Positions 19,814 through 34,800 of a stretch of 64,000 nt of DNA are shown here, one piece after another. Location of the stretch: assembly GCA_963971305.1 (NCBI GenBank), contig OZ020305.1:11813001-11877000 (forward strand), read 5' to 3'. How positions within the stretch are numbered: position 1 is the stretch's first letter; each line of letters starts with the position of its first letter. The translations under genes and the position numbers were made by a program. This stretch comes from Arcuatula senhousia (taxonomy: Eukaryota; Mollusca; Bivalvia; Mytilida; Mytilidae). The notes beneath the pieces were generated by a model, which was given only the letters and a program-made list of their open reading frames with translations, did no database searches and was not told where the DNA came from.

Positions 19814-22800
19814 TTATTAAGGTCTTTCACGACTACGGTCGTAAAGACCTTCTAGCAATTCTTCTGATTATTATTATTCTTCATCCGCCACAAATTCTAC
19901 TTTTTTGTTTCGCGACATATCATTTCAATACTTAAGGTAGTATATCGGTCATGAAAAACAAATTTCAAAATTAGTCCGTTAAGTGAAACTATTTATAGTT
20001 ACGGAGTTATCTCCCCTTACACCATAAAGTTTGTTGGTACATCTCCTCCTAAACTATAATACAAATAGAAAAAGTAAGGCATGCAAAGTGATGAGGGACT
20101 AATAAAGGTGCTTTATGGAACCATTTCATAAATGTTAAACCACTTCCTGTTAATGATTTTAAGAGTCGAAAAGTGTCGCGACATAATAAATTGCTCAAAA
20201 TGCAATTTCAAGGTTAACTACATATTATGATCTATTTTTCACATAATTTTCCATATTTGAGTCAGGTTTTTTTTTGTGCTAAACAGTTGTCCAATGTCTA
20301 ATCTACCTATTTAAGCCAAAAAATGACAAAAAATTGCTAAATTATTTGACGCGAATGGATTTTTAAGAAATTTACACCGGTATTAGGTACGGAGTAACCG
20401 TATGACCTTGACTGACTTTTCAAGGTCAAATCAACTTAATGACACCTTTCCAACACTTTTTTACTATTTAAGGGTCTTAGATATAAAAAATGAAAAAAAT
20501 GAAAATTTATCCCCCCTTTTTCCCAAAAATGTGAAAATTGACATTTTTTCACTAAAAGTGGTCAAAACATGTTAATTGTATTACTTTTAATCATTTTTAG
20601 TCAAAATTAGATGAAAAAATGTCGACCGGTCCTTATTAAGGTCTTTCACGACTACGGTCGTAAAGACCTTCTAGCAATTCTTCTGATTATTATTATTCTT
20701 CATCCGCCACAAATTCTACTTTTTTGTTTCGCGACATATCATTTCAATACTTAAGGTAGTATATCGGTCATGAAAAACAAATTTCAAAATTAGTCCGTTA
20801 AGTGAAACTATTTATAGTTACGGAGTTATCTCCCCTTACACCATAAAGTTTGTTGGTACATCTCCTCCTAAACTATAATACAAATAGAAAAAGTAAGGCA
20901 TGCAAAGTGATGAGGGACTAATAAAGGTGCTTTATGGAACCATTTCATAAATGTTAAACCACTTCCTGTTAATGATTTTAAGAGTCGAAAAGTGTCGCGA
21001 CATAATAAATTGCTCAAAATGCAATTTCAAGGTTAACTACATATTATGATCTATTTTTCACATAATTTTCCATATTTGAGTCAGGTTTTTTTTTGTGCTA
21101 AACAGTTGTCCAATGTCTAATCTACCTATTTAAGCCAAAAAATGACAAAAAATTGCTAAATTATTTGACGCGAATGGATTTTTAAGAAATTTACACCGGT
21201 ATTAGGTACGGAGTAACCGTATGACCTTGACTGACTTTTCAAGGTCAAATCAACTTAATGACACCTTTCCAACACTTTTTTACTATTTAAGGGTCTTAGA
21301 TATAAAAAATGAAAAAAATGAAAATTTATCCCCCCTTTTTCCCAAAAATGTGAAAATTGACATTTTTTCACTAAAAGTGGTCAAAACATGTTAATTGTAT
21401 TACTTTTAATAATTTTTAGTCAAAATTAGATGAAAAAATGTCGACCGGTCCTTATTAAGGTCTTTCACGACTACGGTCGTAAAGACCTTCTAGCAATTCT
21501 TCTGATTATTATTATTCTTCATCCGCCACAAATTCTACTTTTTTGTTTCGCGACATATCATTTCAATACTTAAGGTAGTATATCGGTCATGAAAAACAAA
21601 TTTCAAAATTAGTCCGTTAAGTGAAACTATTTATAGTTACGGAGTTATCTCCCCTTACACCATAAAGTTTGTTGGTACATCTCCTCCTAAACTATAATAC
21701 AAATAGAAAAAGTAAGGCATGCAAAGTGATGAGGGACTAATAAAGGTGCTTTATGGAACCATTTCATAAATGTTAAACCACTTCCTGTTAATGATTTTAA
21801 GAGTCGAAAAGTGTCGCGACATAATAAATTGCTCAAAATGCAATTTCAAGGTTAACTACATATTATGATCTATTTTTCACATAATTTTCCATATTTGAGT
21901 CAGGTTTTTTTTTGTGCTAAACAGTTGTCCAATGTCTAATCTACCTATTTAAGCCAAAAAATGACAAAAAATTGCTAAATTATTTGACGCGAATGGATTT
22001 TTAAGAAATTTACACCGGTATTAGGTACGGAGTAACCGTATGACCTTGACTGACTTTTCAAGGTCAAATCAACTTAATGACACCTTTCCAACACTTTTTT
22101 ACTATTTAAGGGTCTTAGATATAAAAAATGAAAAAAATGAAAATTTATCCCCCCTTTTTCCCAAAAATGTGAAAATTGACATTTTTTCACTAAAAGTGGT
22201 CAAAACATGTTAATTGTATTACTTTTAATCATTTTTAGTCAAAATTAGATGAAAAAATGTCGACCGGTCCTTATTAAGGTCTTTCACGACTACGGTCGTA
22301 AAGACCTTCTAGCAATTCTTCTGATTATTATTATTCTTCATCCGCCACAAATTCTACTTTTTTGTTTCGCGACATATCATTTCAATACTTAAGGTAGTAT
22401 ATCGGTCATGAAAAACAAATTTCAAAATTAGTCCGTTAAGTGAAACTATTTATAGTTACGGAGTTATCTCCCCTTACACCATAAAGTTTGTTGGTACATC
22501 TCCTCCTAAACTATAATACAAATAGAAAAAGTAAGGCATGCAAAGTGATGAGGGACTAATAAAGGTGCTTTATGGAACCATTTCATAAATGTTAAACCAC
22601 TTCCTGTTAATGATTTTAAGAGTCGAAAAGTGTCGCGACATAATAAATTGCTCAAAATGCAATTTCAAGGTTAACTACATATTATGATCTATTTTTCACA
22701 TAATTTTCCATATTTGAGTCAGGTTTTTTTTTGTGCTAAACAGTTGTCCAATGTCTAATCTACCTATTTAAGCCAAAAAATGACAAAAAATTGCTAAATT

Positions 22801-25800
22801 ATTTGACGCGAATGGATTTTTAAGAAATTTACACCGGTATTAGGTACGGAGTAACCGTATGACCTTGACTGACTTTTCAAGGTCAAATCAACTTAATGAC
22901 ACCTTTCCAACACTTTTTTACTATTTAAGGGTCTTAGATATAAAAAATGAAAAAAATGAAAATTTATCCCCCCTTTTTCCCAAAAATGTGAAAATTGACA
23001 TTTTTTCACTAAAAGTGGTCAAAACATGTTAATTGTATTACTTTTAATCATTTTTAGTCAAAATTAGATGAAAAAATGTCGACCGGTCCTTATTAAGGTC
23101 TTTCACGACTACGGTCGTAAAGACCTTCTAGCAATTCTTCTGATTATTATTATTCTTCATCCGCCACAAATTCTACTTTTTTGTTTCGCGACATATCATT
23201 TCAATACTTAAGGTAGTATATCGGTCATGAAAAACAAATTTCAAAATTAGTCCGTTAAGTGAAACTATTTATAGTTACGGAGTTATCTCCCCTTACACCA
23301 TAAAGTTTGTTGGTACATCTCCTCCTAAACTATAATACAAATAGAAAAAGTAAGGCATGCAAAGTGATGAGGGACTAATAAAGGTGCTTTATGGAACCAT
23401 TTCATAAATGTTAAACCACTTCCTGTTAATGATTTTAAGAGTCGAAAAGTGTCGCGACATAATAAATTGCTCAAAATCCAATTTCAAGGTTAACTACATA
23501 TTATGATCTATTTTTCACATAATTTTCCATATTTGAGTCAGGTTTTTTTTTGTGCTAAACAGTTGTCCAATGTCTAATCTACCTATTTAAGCCAAAAAAT
23601 GACAAAAAATTGCTAAATTATTTGACGCGAATGGATTTTTAAGAAATTTACACCGGTATTAGGTACGGAGTAACCGTATGACCTTGACTGACTTTTCAAG
23701 GTCAAATCAACTTAATGACACCTTTCCAACACTTTTTTACTATTTAAGGGTCTTAGATATAAAAAATGAAAAAAATGAAAATTTATCCCCCCTTTTTCCC
23801 AAAAATGTGAAAATTGACATTTTTTCACTAAAAGTGGTCAAAACATGTTAATTGTATTACTTTTAATCATTTTTAGTCAAAATTAGATGAAAAAATGTCG
23901 ACCGGTCCTTATTAAGGTCTTTCACGACTACGGTCGTAAAGACCTTCTAGCAATTCTTCTGATTATTATTATTCTTCATCCGCCACAAATTCTACTTTTT
24001 TGTTTCGCGACATATCATTTCAATACTTAAGGTAGTATATCGGTCATGAAAAACAAATTTCAAAATTAGTCCGTTAAGTGAAACTATTTATAGTTACGGA
24101 GTTATCTCCCCTTACACCATAAAGTTTGTTGGTACATCTCCTCCTAAACTATAATACAAATAGAAAAAGTAAGGCATGCAAAGTGATGAGGGACTAATAA
24201 AGGTGCTTTATGGAACCATTTCATAAATGTTAAACCACTTCCTGTTAATGATTTTAAGAGTCGAAAAGTGTCGCGACATAATAAATTGCTCAAAATGCAA
24301 TTTCAAGGTTAACTACATATTATGATCTATTTTTCACATAATTTTCCATATTTGAGTCAGGTTTTTTTTTGTGCTAAACAGTTGTCCAATGTCTAATCTA
24401 CCTATTTAAGCCAAAAAATGACAAAAAATTGCTAAATTATTTGACGCGAATGGATTTTTAAGAAATTTACACCGGTATTAGGTACGGAGTAACCGTATGA
24501 CCTTGACTGACTTTTCAAGGTCAAATCAACTTAATGACACCTTTCCAACACTTTTTTACTATTTAAGGGTCTTAGATATAAAAAATGAAAAAAATGAAAA
24601 TTTATCCCCCCTTTTTCCCAAAAATGTGAAAATTGACATTTTTTCACTAAAAGTGGTCAAAACATGTTAATTGTATTACTTTTAATCATTTTTAGTCAAA
24701 ATTAGATGAAAAAATGTCGACCGGTCCTTATTAAGGTCTTTCACGACTACGGTCGTAAAGACCTTCTAGCAATTCTTCTGATTATTATTATTCTTCATCC
24801 GCCACAAATTCTACTTTTTTGTTTCGCGACATATCATTTCAATACTTAAGGTAGTATATCGGTCATGAAAAACAAATTTCAAAATTAGTCCGTTAAGTGA
24901 AACTATTTATAGTTACGGAGTTATCTCCCCTTACACCATAAAGTTTGTTGGTACATCTCCTCCTAAACTATAATACAAATAGAAAAAGTAAGGCATGCAA
25001 AGTGATGAGGGACTAATAAAGGTGCTTTATGGAACCATTTCATAAATGTTAAACCACTTCCTGTTAATGATTTTAAGAGTCGAAAAGTGTCGCGACATAA
25101 TAAATTGCTCAAAATGCAATTTCAAGGTTAACTACATATTATGATCTATTTTTCACATAATTTTCCATATTTGAGTCAGGTTTTTTTTTGTGCTAAACAG
25201 TTGTCCAATGTCTAATCTACCTATTTAAGCCAAAAAATGACAAAAAATTGCTAAATTATTTGACGCGAATGGATTTTTAAGAAATTTACACCGGTATTAG
25301 GTACGGAGTAACCGTATGACCTTGACTGACTTTTCAAGGTCAAATCAACTTAATGACACCTTTCCAACACTTTTTTACTATTTAAGGGTCTTAGATATAA
25401 AAAATGAAAAAAATGAAAATTTATCCCCCCTTTTTCCCAAAAATGTGAAAATTGACATTTTTTCACTAAAAGTGGTCAAAACATGTTAATTGTATTACTT
25501 TTAATCATTTTTAGTCAAAATTAGATGAAAAAATGTCGACCGGTCCTTATTAAGGTCTTTCACGACTACGGTCGTAAAGACCTTCTAGCAATTCTTCTGA
25601 TTATTATTATTCTTCATCCGCCACAAATTCTACTTTTTTGTTTCGCGACATATCATTTCAATACTTAAGGTAGTATATCGGTCATGAAAAACAAATTTCA
25701 AAATTAGTCCGTTAAGTGAAACTATTTATAGTTACGGAGTTATCTCCCCTTACACCATAAAGTTTGTTGGTACATCTCCTCCTAAACTATAATACAAATA

Positions 25801-28800
25801 GAAAAAGTAAGGCATGCAAAGTGATGAGGGACTAATAAAGGTGCTTTATGGAACCATTTCATAAATGTTAAACCACTTCCTGTTAATGATTTTAAGAGTC
25901 GAAAAGTGTCGCGACATAATAAATTGCTCAAAATGCAATTTCAAGGTTAACTACATATTATGATCTATTTTTCACATAATTTTCCATATTTGAGTCAGGT
26001 TTTTTTTTGTGCTAAACAGTTGTCCAATGTCTAATCTATCTATTTAAGCCAAAAAATGACAAAAAATTGCTAAATTATTTGACGCGAATGGATTTTTAAG
26101 AAATTTACACCGGTATTAGGTACGGAGTAACCGTATGACCTTGACTGACTTTTCAAGGTCAAATCAACTTAATGACACCTTTCCAACACTTTTTTACTAT
26201 TTAAGGGTCTTAGATATAAAAAATGAAAAAAATGAAAATTTATCCCCCCTTTTTCCCAAAAATGTGAAAATTGACATTTTTTCACTAAAAGTGGTCAAAA
26301 CATGTTAATTGTATTACTTTTAATCATTTTTAGTCAAAATTAGATGAAAAAATGTCGACCGGTCCTTATTAAGGTCTTTCACGACTACGGTCGTAAAGAC
26401 CTTCTAGCAATTCTTCTGATTATTATTATTCTTCATCCGCCACAAATTCTACTTTTTTGTTTCGCGACATATCATTTCAATACTTAAGGTAGTATATCGG
26501 TCATGAAAAACAAATTTCAAAATTAGTCCGTTAAGTGAAACTATTTATAGTTACGGAGTTATCTCCCCTTACACCATAAAGTTTGTTGGTACATCTCCTC
26601 CTAAACTATAATACAAATAGAAAAAGTAAGGCATGCAAAGTGATGAGGGACTAATAAAGGTGCTTTATGGAACCATTTCATAAATGTTAAACCACTTCCT
26701 GTTAATGATTTTAAGAGTCGAAAAGTGTCGCGACATAATAAATTGCTCAAAATGCAATTTCAAGGTTAACTACATATTATGATCTATTTTTCACATAATT
26801 TTCCATATTTGAGTCAGGTTTTTTTTTGTGCTAAACAGTTGTCCAATGTCTAATCTACCTATTTAAGCCAAAAAATGACAAAAAATTGCTAAATTATTTG
26901 ACGCGAATGGATTTTTAAGAAATTTACACCGGTATTAGGTACGGAGTAACCGTATGACCTTGACTGACTTTTCAAGGTCAAATCAACTTAATGACACCTT
27001 TCCAACACTTTTTTACTATTTAAGGGTCTTAGATATAAAAAATGAAAAAAATGAAAATTTATCCCCCCTTTTTCCCAAAAATGTGAAAATTGACATTTTT
27101 TCACTAAAAGTGGTCAAAACATGTTAATTGTATTACTTTTAATCATTTTTAGTCAAAATTAGATGAAAAAATGTCGACCGGTCCTTATTAAGGTCTTTCA
27201 CGACTACGGTCGTAAAGACCTTCTAGCAATTCTTCTGATTATTATTATTCTTCATCCGCCACAAATTCTACTTTTTTGTTTCGCGACATATCATTTCAAT
27301 ACTTAAGGTAGTATATCGGTCATGAAAAACAAATTTCAAAATTAGTCCGTTAAGTGAAACTATTTATAGTTACGGAGTTATCTCCCCTTACACCATAAAG
27401 TTTGTTGGTACATCTCCTCCTAAACTATAATACAAATAGAAAAAGTAAGGCATGCAAAGTGATGAGGGACTAATAAAGGTGCTTTATGGAACCATTTCAT
27501 AAATGTTAAACCACTTCCTGTTAATGATTTTAAGAGTCGAAAAGTGTCGCGACATAATAAATTGCTCAAAATGCAATTTCAAGGTTAACTACATATTATG
27601 ATCTATTTTTCACATAATTTTCCATATTTGAGTCAGGTTTTTTTTTGTGCTAAACAGTTGTCCAATGTCTAATCTACCTATTTAAGCCAAAAAATGACAA
27701 AAAATTGCTAAATTATTTGACGCGAATGGATTTTTAAGAAATTTACACCGGTATTAGGTACGGAGTAACCGTATGACCTTGACTGACTTTTCAAGGTCAA
27801 ATCAACTTAATGACACCTTTCCAACACTTTTTTACTATTTAAGGGTCTTAGATATAAAAAATGAAAAAAATGAAAATTTATCCCCCCTTTTTCCCAAAAA
27901 TGTGAAAATTGACATTTTTTCACTAAAAGTGGTCAAAACATGTTAATTGTATTACTTTTAATCATTTTTAGTCAAAATTAGATGAAAAAATGTCGACCGG
28001 TCCTTATTAAGGTCTTTCACGACTACGGTCGTAAAGACCTTCTAGCAATTCTTCTGATTATTATTATTCTTCATCCGCCACAAATTCTACTTTTTTGTTT
28101 CGCGACATATCATTTCAATACTTAAGGTAGTATATCGGTCATGAAAAACAAATTTCAAAATTAGTCCGTTAAGTGAAACTATTTATAGTTACGGAGTTAT
28201 CTCCCCTTACACCATAAAGTTTGTTGGTACATCTCCTCCTAAACTATAATACAAATAGAAAAAGTAAGGCATGCAAAGTGATGAGGGACTAATAAAGGTG
28301 CTTTATGGAACCATTTCATAAATGTTAAACCACTTCCTGTTAATGATTTTAAGAGTCGAAAAGTGTCGCGACATAATAAATTGCTCAAAATGCAATTTCA
28401 AGGTTAACTACATATTATGATCTATTTTTCACATAATTTTCCATATTTGAGTCAGGTTTTTTTTTGTGCTAAACAGTTGTCCAATGTCTAATCTACCTAT
28501 TTAAGCCAAAAAATGACAAAAAATTGCTAAATTATTTGACGCGAATGGATTTTTAAGAAATTTACACCGGTATTAGGTACGGAGTAACCGTATGACCTTG
28601 ACTGACTTTTCAAGGTCAAATCAACTTAATGACACCTTTCCAACACTTTTTTACTATTTAAGGGTCTTAGATATAAAAAATGAAAAAAATGAAAATTTAT
28701 CCCCCCTTTTTCCCAAAAATGTGAAAATTGACATTTTTTCACTAAAAGTGGTCAAAACATGTTAATTGTATTACTTTTAATCATTTTTAGTCAAAATTAG

Positions 28801-31800
28801 ATGAAAAAATGTCGACCGGTCCTTATTAAGGTCTTTCACGACTACGGTCGTAAAGACCTTCTAGCAATTCTTCTGATTATTATTATTCTTCATCCGCCAC
28901 AAATTCTACTTTTTTGTTTCGCGACATATCATTTCAATACTTAAGGTAGTATATCGGTCATGAAAAACAAATTTCAAAATTAGTCCGTTAAGTGAAACTA
29001 TTTATAGTTACGGAGTTATCTCCCCTTACACCATAAAGTTTGTTGGTACATCTCCTCCTAAACTATAATACAAATAGAAAAAGTAAGGCATGCAAAGTGA
29101 TGAGGGACTAATAAAGGTGCTTTATGGAACCATTTCATAAATGTTAAACCACTTCCTGTTAATGATTTTAAGAGTCGAAAAGTGTCGCGACATAATAAAT
29201 TGCTCAAAATGCAATTTCAAGGTTAACTACATATTATGATCTATTTTTCACATAATTTTCCATATTTGAGTCAGGTTTTTTTTTGTGCTAAACAGTTGTC
29301 CAATGTCTAATCTACCTATTTAAGCCAAAAAATGACAAAAAATTGCTAAATTATTTGACGCGAATGGATTTTTAAGAAATTTACACCGGTATTAGGTACG
29401 GAGTAACCGTATGACCTTGACTGACTTTTCAAGGTCAAATCAACTTAATGACACCTTTCCAACACTTTTTTACTATTTAAGGGTCTTAGATATAAAAAAT
29501 GAAAAAAATGAAAATTTATCCCCCCTTTTTCCCAAAAATGTGAAAATTGACATTTTTTCACTAAAAGTGGTCAAAACATGTTAATTGTATTACTTTTAAT
29601 CATTTTTAGTCAAAATTAGATGAAAAAATGTCGACCGGTCCTTATTAAGGTCTTTCACGACTACGGTCGTAAAGACCTTCTAGCAATTCTTCTGATTATT
29701 ATTATTCTTCATCCGCCACAAATTCTACTTTTTTGTTTCGCGACATATCATTTCAATACTTAAGGTAGTATATCGGTCATGAAAAACAAATTTCAAAATT
29801 AGTCCGTTAAGTGAAACTATTTATAGTTACGGAGTTATCTCCCCTTACACCATAAAGTTTGTTGGTACATCTCCTCCTAAACTATAATACAAATAGAAAA
29901 AGTAAGGCATGCAAAGTGATGAGGGACTAATAAAGGTGCTTTATGGAACCATTTCATAAATGTTAAACCACTTCCTGTTAATGATTTTAAGAGTCGAAAA
30001 GTGTCGCGACATAATAAATTGCTCAAAATGCAATTTCAAGGTTAACTACATATTATGATCTATTTTTCACATAATTTTCCATATTTGAGTCAGGTTTTTT
30101 TTTGTGCTAAACAGTTGTCCAATGTCTAATCTACCTATTTAAGCCAAAAAATGACAAAAAATTGCTAAATTATTTGACGCGAATGGATTTTTAAGAAATT
30201 TACACCGGTATTAGGTACGGAGTAACCGTATGACCTTGACTGACTTTTCAAGGTCAAATCAACTTAATGACACCTTTCCAACACTTTTTTACTATTTAAG
30301 GGTCTTAGATATAAAAAATGAAAAAAATGAAAATTTATCCCCCCTTTTTCCCAAAAATGTGAAAATTGACATTTTTTCACTAAAAGTGGTCAAAACATGT
30401 TAATTGTATTACTTTTAATCATTTTTAGTCAAAATTAGATGAAAAAATGTCGACCGGTCCTTATTAAGGTCTTTCACGACTACGGTCGTAAAGACCTTCT
30501 AGCAATTCTTCTGATTATTATTATTCTTCATCCGCCACAAATTCTACTTTTTTGTTTCGCGACATATCATTTCAATACTTAAGGTAGTATATCGGTCATG
30601 AAAAACAAATTTCAAAATTAGTCCGTTAAGTGAAACTATTTATAGTTACGGAGTTATCTCCCCTTACACCATAAAGTTTGTTGGTACATCTCCTCCTAAA
30701 CTATAATACAAATAGAAAAAGTAAGGCATGCAAAGTGATGAGGGACTAATAAAGGTGCTTTATGGAACCATTTCATAAATGTTAAACCACTTCCTGTTAA
30801 TGATTTTAAGAGTCGAAAAGTGTCGCGACATAATAAATTGCTCAAAATGCAATTTCAAGGTTAACTACATATTATGATCTATTTTTCACATAATTTTCCA
30901 TATTTGAGTCAGGTTTTTTTTTTGTGCTAAACAGTTGTCCAATGTCTAATCTACCTATTTAAGCCAAAAAATGACAAAAAATTGCTAAATTATTTGACGC
31001 GAATGGATTTTTAAGAAATTTACACCGGTATTAGGTACGGAGTAACCGTATGACCTTGACTGACTTTTCAAGGTCAAATCAACTTAATGACACCTTTCCA
31101 ACACTTTTTTACTATTTAAGGGTCTTAGATATAAAAAATGAAAAAAATGAAAATTTATCCCCCCTTTTTCCCAAAAATGTGAAAATTGACATTTTTTCAC
31201 TAAAAGTGGTCAAAACATGTTAATTGTATTACTTTTAATCATTTTTAGTCAAAATTAGATGAAAAAATGTCGACCGGTCCTTATTAAGGTCTTTCACGAC
31301 TACGGTCGTAAAGACCTTCTAGCAATTCTTCTGATTATTATTATTCTTCATCCGCCACAAATTCTACTTTTTTGTTTCGCGACATATCATTTCAATACTT
31401 AAGGTAGTATATCGGTCATGAAAAACAAATTTCAAAATTAGTCCGTTAAGTGAAACTATTTATAGTTACGGAGTTATCTCCCCTTACACCATAAAGTTTG
31501 TTGGTACATCTCCTCCTAAACTATAATACAAATAGAAAAAGTAAGGCATGCAAAGTGATGAGGGACTAATAAAGGTGCTTTATGGAACCATTTCATAAAT
31601 GTTAAACCACTTCCTGTTAATGATTTTAAGAGTCGAAAAGTGTCGCGACATAATAAATTGCTCAAAATGCAATTTCAAGGTTAACTACATATTATGATCT
31701 ATTTTTCACATAATTTTCCATATTTGAGTCAGGTTTTTTTTTTGTGCTAAACAGTTGTCCAATGTCTAATCTACCTATTTAAGCCAAAAAATGACAAAAA

Positions 31801-34800
31801 ATTGCTAAATTATTTGACGCGAATGGATTTTTAAGAAATTTACACCGGTATTAGGTACGGAGTAACCGTATGACCTTGACTGACTTTTCAAGGTCAAATC
31901 AACTTAATGACACCTTTCCAACACTTTTTTACTATTTAAGGGTCTTAGATATAAAAAATGAAAAAAATGAAAATTTATCCCCCCTTTTTCCCAAAAATGT
32001 GAAAATTGACATTTTTTCACTAAAAGTGGTCAAAACATGTTAATTGTATTACTTTTAATCATTTTCAGTCAAAATTAGATGAAAAAATGTCGACCGGTCC
32101 TTATTAAGGTCTTTCACGACTACGGTCGTAAAGACCTTCTAGCAATTCTTCTGATTATTATTATTCTTCATCCGCCACAAATTCTACTTTTTTGTTTCGC
32201 GACATATCATTTCAATACTTAAGGTAGTATATCGGTCATGAAAAACAAATTTCAAAATTAGTCCGTTAAGTGAAACTATTTATAGTTACGGAGTTATCTC
32301 CCCTTACACCATAAAGTTTGTTGGTACATCTCCTCCTAAACTATAATACAAATAGAAAAAGTAAGGCATGCAAAGTGATGAGGGACTAATAAAGGTGCTT
32401 TATGGAACCATTTCATAAATGTTAAACCACTTCCTGTTAATGATTTTAAGAGTCGAAAAGTGTCGCGACATAATAAATTGCTCAAAATGCAATTTCAAGG
32501 TTAACTACATATTATGATCTATTTTTCACATAATTTTCCATATTTGAGTCAGGTTTTTTTTTGTGCTAAACAGTTGTCCAATGTCTAATCTACCTATTTA
32601 AGCCAAAAAATGACAAAAAATTGCTAAATTATTTGACGCGAATGGATTTTTAAGAAATTTACACCGGTATTAGGTACGGAGTAACCGTATGACCTTGACT
32701 GACTTTTCAAGGTCAAATCAACTTAATGACACCTTTCCAACACTTTTTTACTATTTAAGGGTCTTAGATATAAAAAATGAAAAAAATGAAAATTTATCCC
32801 CCCTTTTTCCCAAAAATGTGAAAATTGACATTTTTTCACTAAAAGTGGTCAAAACATGTTAATTGTATTACTTTTAATCATTTTTAGTCAAAATTAGATG
32901 AAAAAATGTCGACCGGTCCTTATTAAGGTCTTTCACGACTACGGTCGTAAAGACCTTCTAGCAATTCTTCTGATTATTATTATTCTTCATCCGCCACAAA
33001 TTCTACTTTTTTGTTTCGCGACATATCATTTCAATACTTAAGGTAGTATATCGGTCATGAAAAACAAATTTCAAAATTAGTCCGTTAAGTGAAACTATTT
33101 ATAGTTACGGAGTTATCTCCCCTTACACCATAAAGTTTGTTGGTACATCTCCTCCTAAACTATAATACAAATAGAAAAAGTAAGGCATGCAAAGTGATGA
33201 GGGACTAATAAAGGTGCTTTATGGAACCATTTCATAAATGTTAAACCACTTCCTGTTAATGATTTTAAGAGTCGAAAAGTGTCGCGACATAATAAATTGC
33301 TCAAAATGCAATTTCAAGGTTAACTACATATTATGATCTATTTTTCACATAATTTTCCATATTTGAGTCAGGTTTTTTTTTGTGCTAAACAGTTGTCCAA
33401 TGTCTAATCTACCTATTTAAGCCAAAAAATGACAAAAAATTGCTAAATTATTTGACGCGAATGGATTTTTAAGAAATTTACACCGGTATTAGGTACGGAG
33501 TAACCGTATGACCTTGACTGACTTTTCAAGGTCAAATCAACTTAATGACACCTTTCCAACACTTTTTTACTATTTAAGGGTCTTAGATATAAAAAATGAA
33601 AAAAATGAAAATTTATCCCCCCTTTTTCCCAAAAATGTGAAAATTGACATTTTTTCACTAAAAGTGGTCAAAACATGTTAATTGTATTACTTTTAATCAT
33701 TTTTAGTCAAAATTAGATGAAAAAATGTCGACCGGTCCTTATTAAGGTCTTTCACGACTACGGTCGTAAAGACCTTCTAGCAATTCTTCTGATTATTATT
33801 ATTCTTCATCCGCCACAAATTCTACTTTTTTGTTTCGCGACATATCATTTCAATACTTAAGGTAGTATATCGGTCATGAAAAACAAATTTCAAAATTAGT
33901 CCGTTAAGTGAAACTATTTATAGTTACGGAGTTATCTCCCCTTACACCATAAAGTTTGTTGGTACATCTCCTCCTAAACTATAATACAAATAGAAAAAGT
34001 AAGGCATGCAAAGTGATGAGGGACTAATAAAGGTGCTTTATGGAACCATTTCATAAATGTTAAACCACTTCCTGTTAATGATTTTAAGAGTCGAAAAGTG
34101 TCGCGACATAATAAATTGCTCAAAATGCAATTTCAAGGTTAACTACATATTATGATCTATTTTTCACATAATTTTCCATATTTGAGTCAGGTTTTTTTTT
34201 GTGCTAAACAGTTGTCCAATGTCTAATCTACCTATTTAAGCCAAAAAATGACAAAAAATTGCTAAATTATTTGACGCGAATGGATTTTTAAGAAATTTAC
34301 ACCGGTATTAGGTACGGAGTAACCGTATGACCTTGACTGACTTTTCAAGGTCAAATCAACTTAATGACACCTTTCCAACACTTTTTTACTATTTAAGGGT
34401 CTTAGATATAAAAAATGAAAAAAATGAAAATTTATCCCCCCTTTTTCCCAAAAATGTGAAAATTGACATTTTTTCACTAAAAGTGGTCAAAACATGTTAA
34501 TTGTATTACTTTTAATCATTTTTAGTCAAAATTAGATGAAAAAATGTCGACCGGTCCTTATTAAGGTCTTTCACGACTACGGTCGTAAAGACCTTCTAGC
34601 AATTCTTCTGATTATTATTATTCTTCATCCGCCACAAATTCTACTTTTTTGTTTCGCGACATATCATTTCAATACTTAAGGTAGTATATCGGTCATGAAA
34701 AACAAATTTCAAAATTAGTCCGTTAAGTGAAACTATTTATAGTTACGGAGTTATCTCCCCTTACACCATAAAGTTTGTTGGTACATCTCCTCCTAAACTA

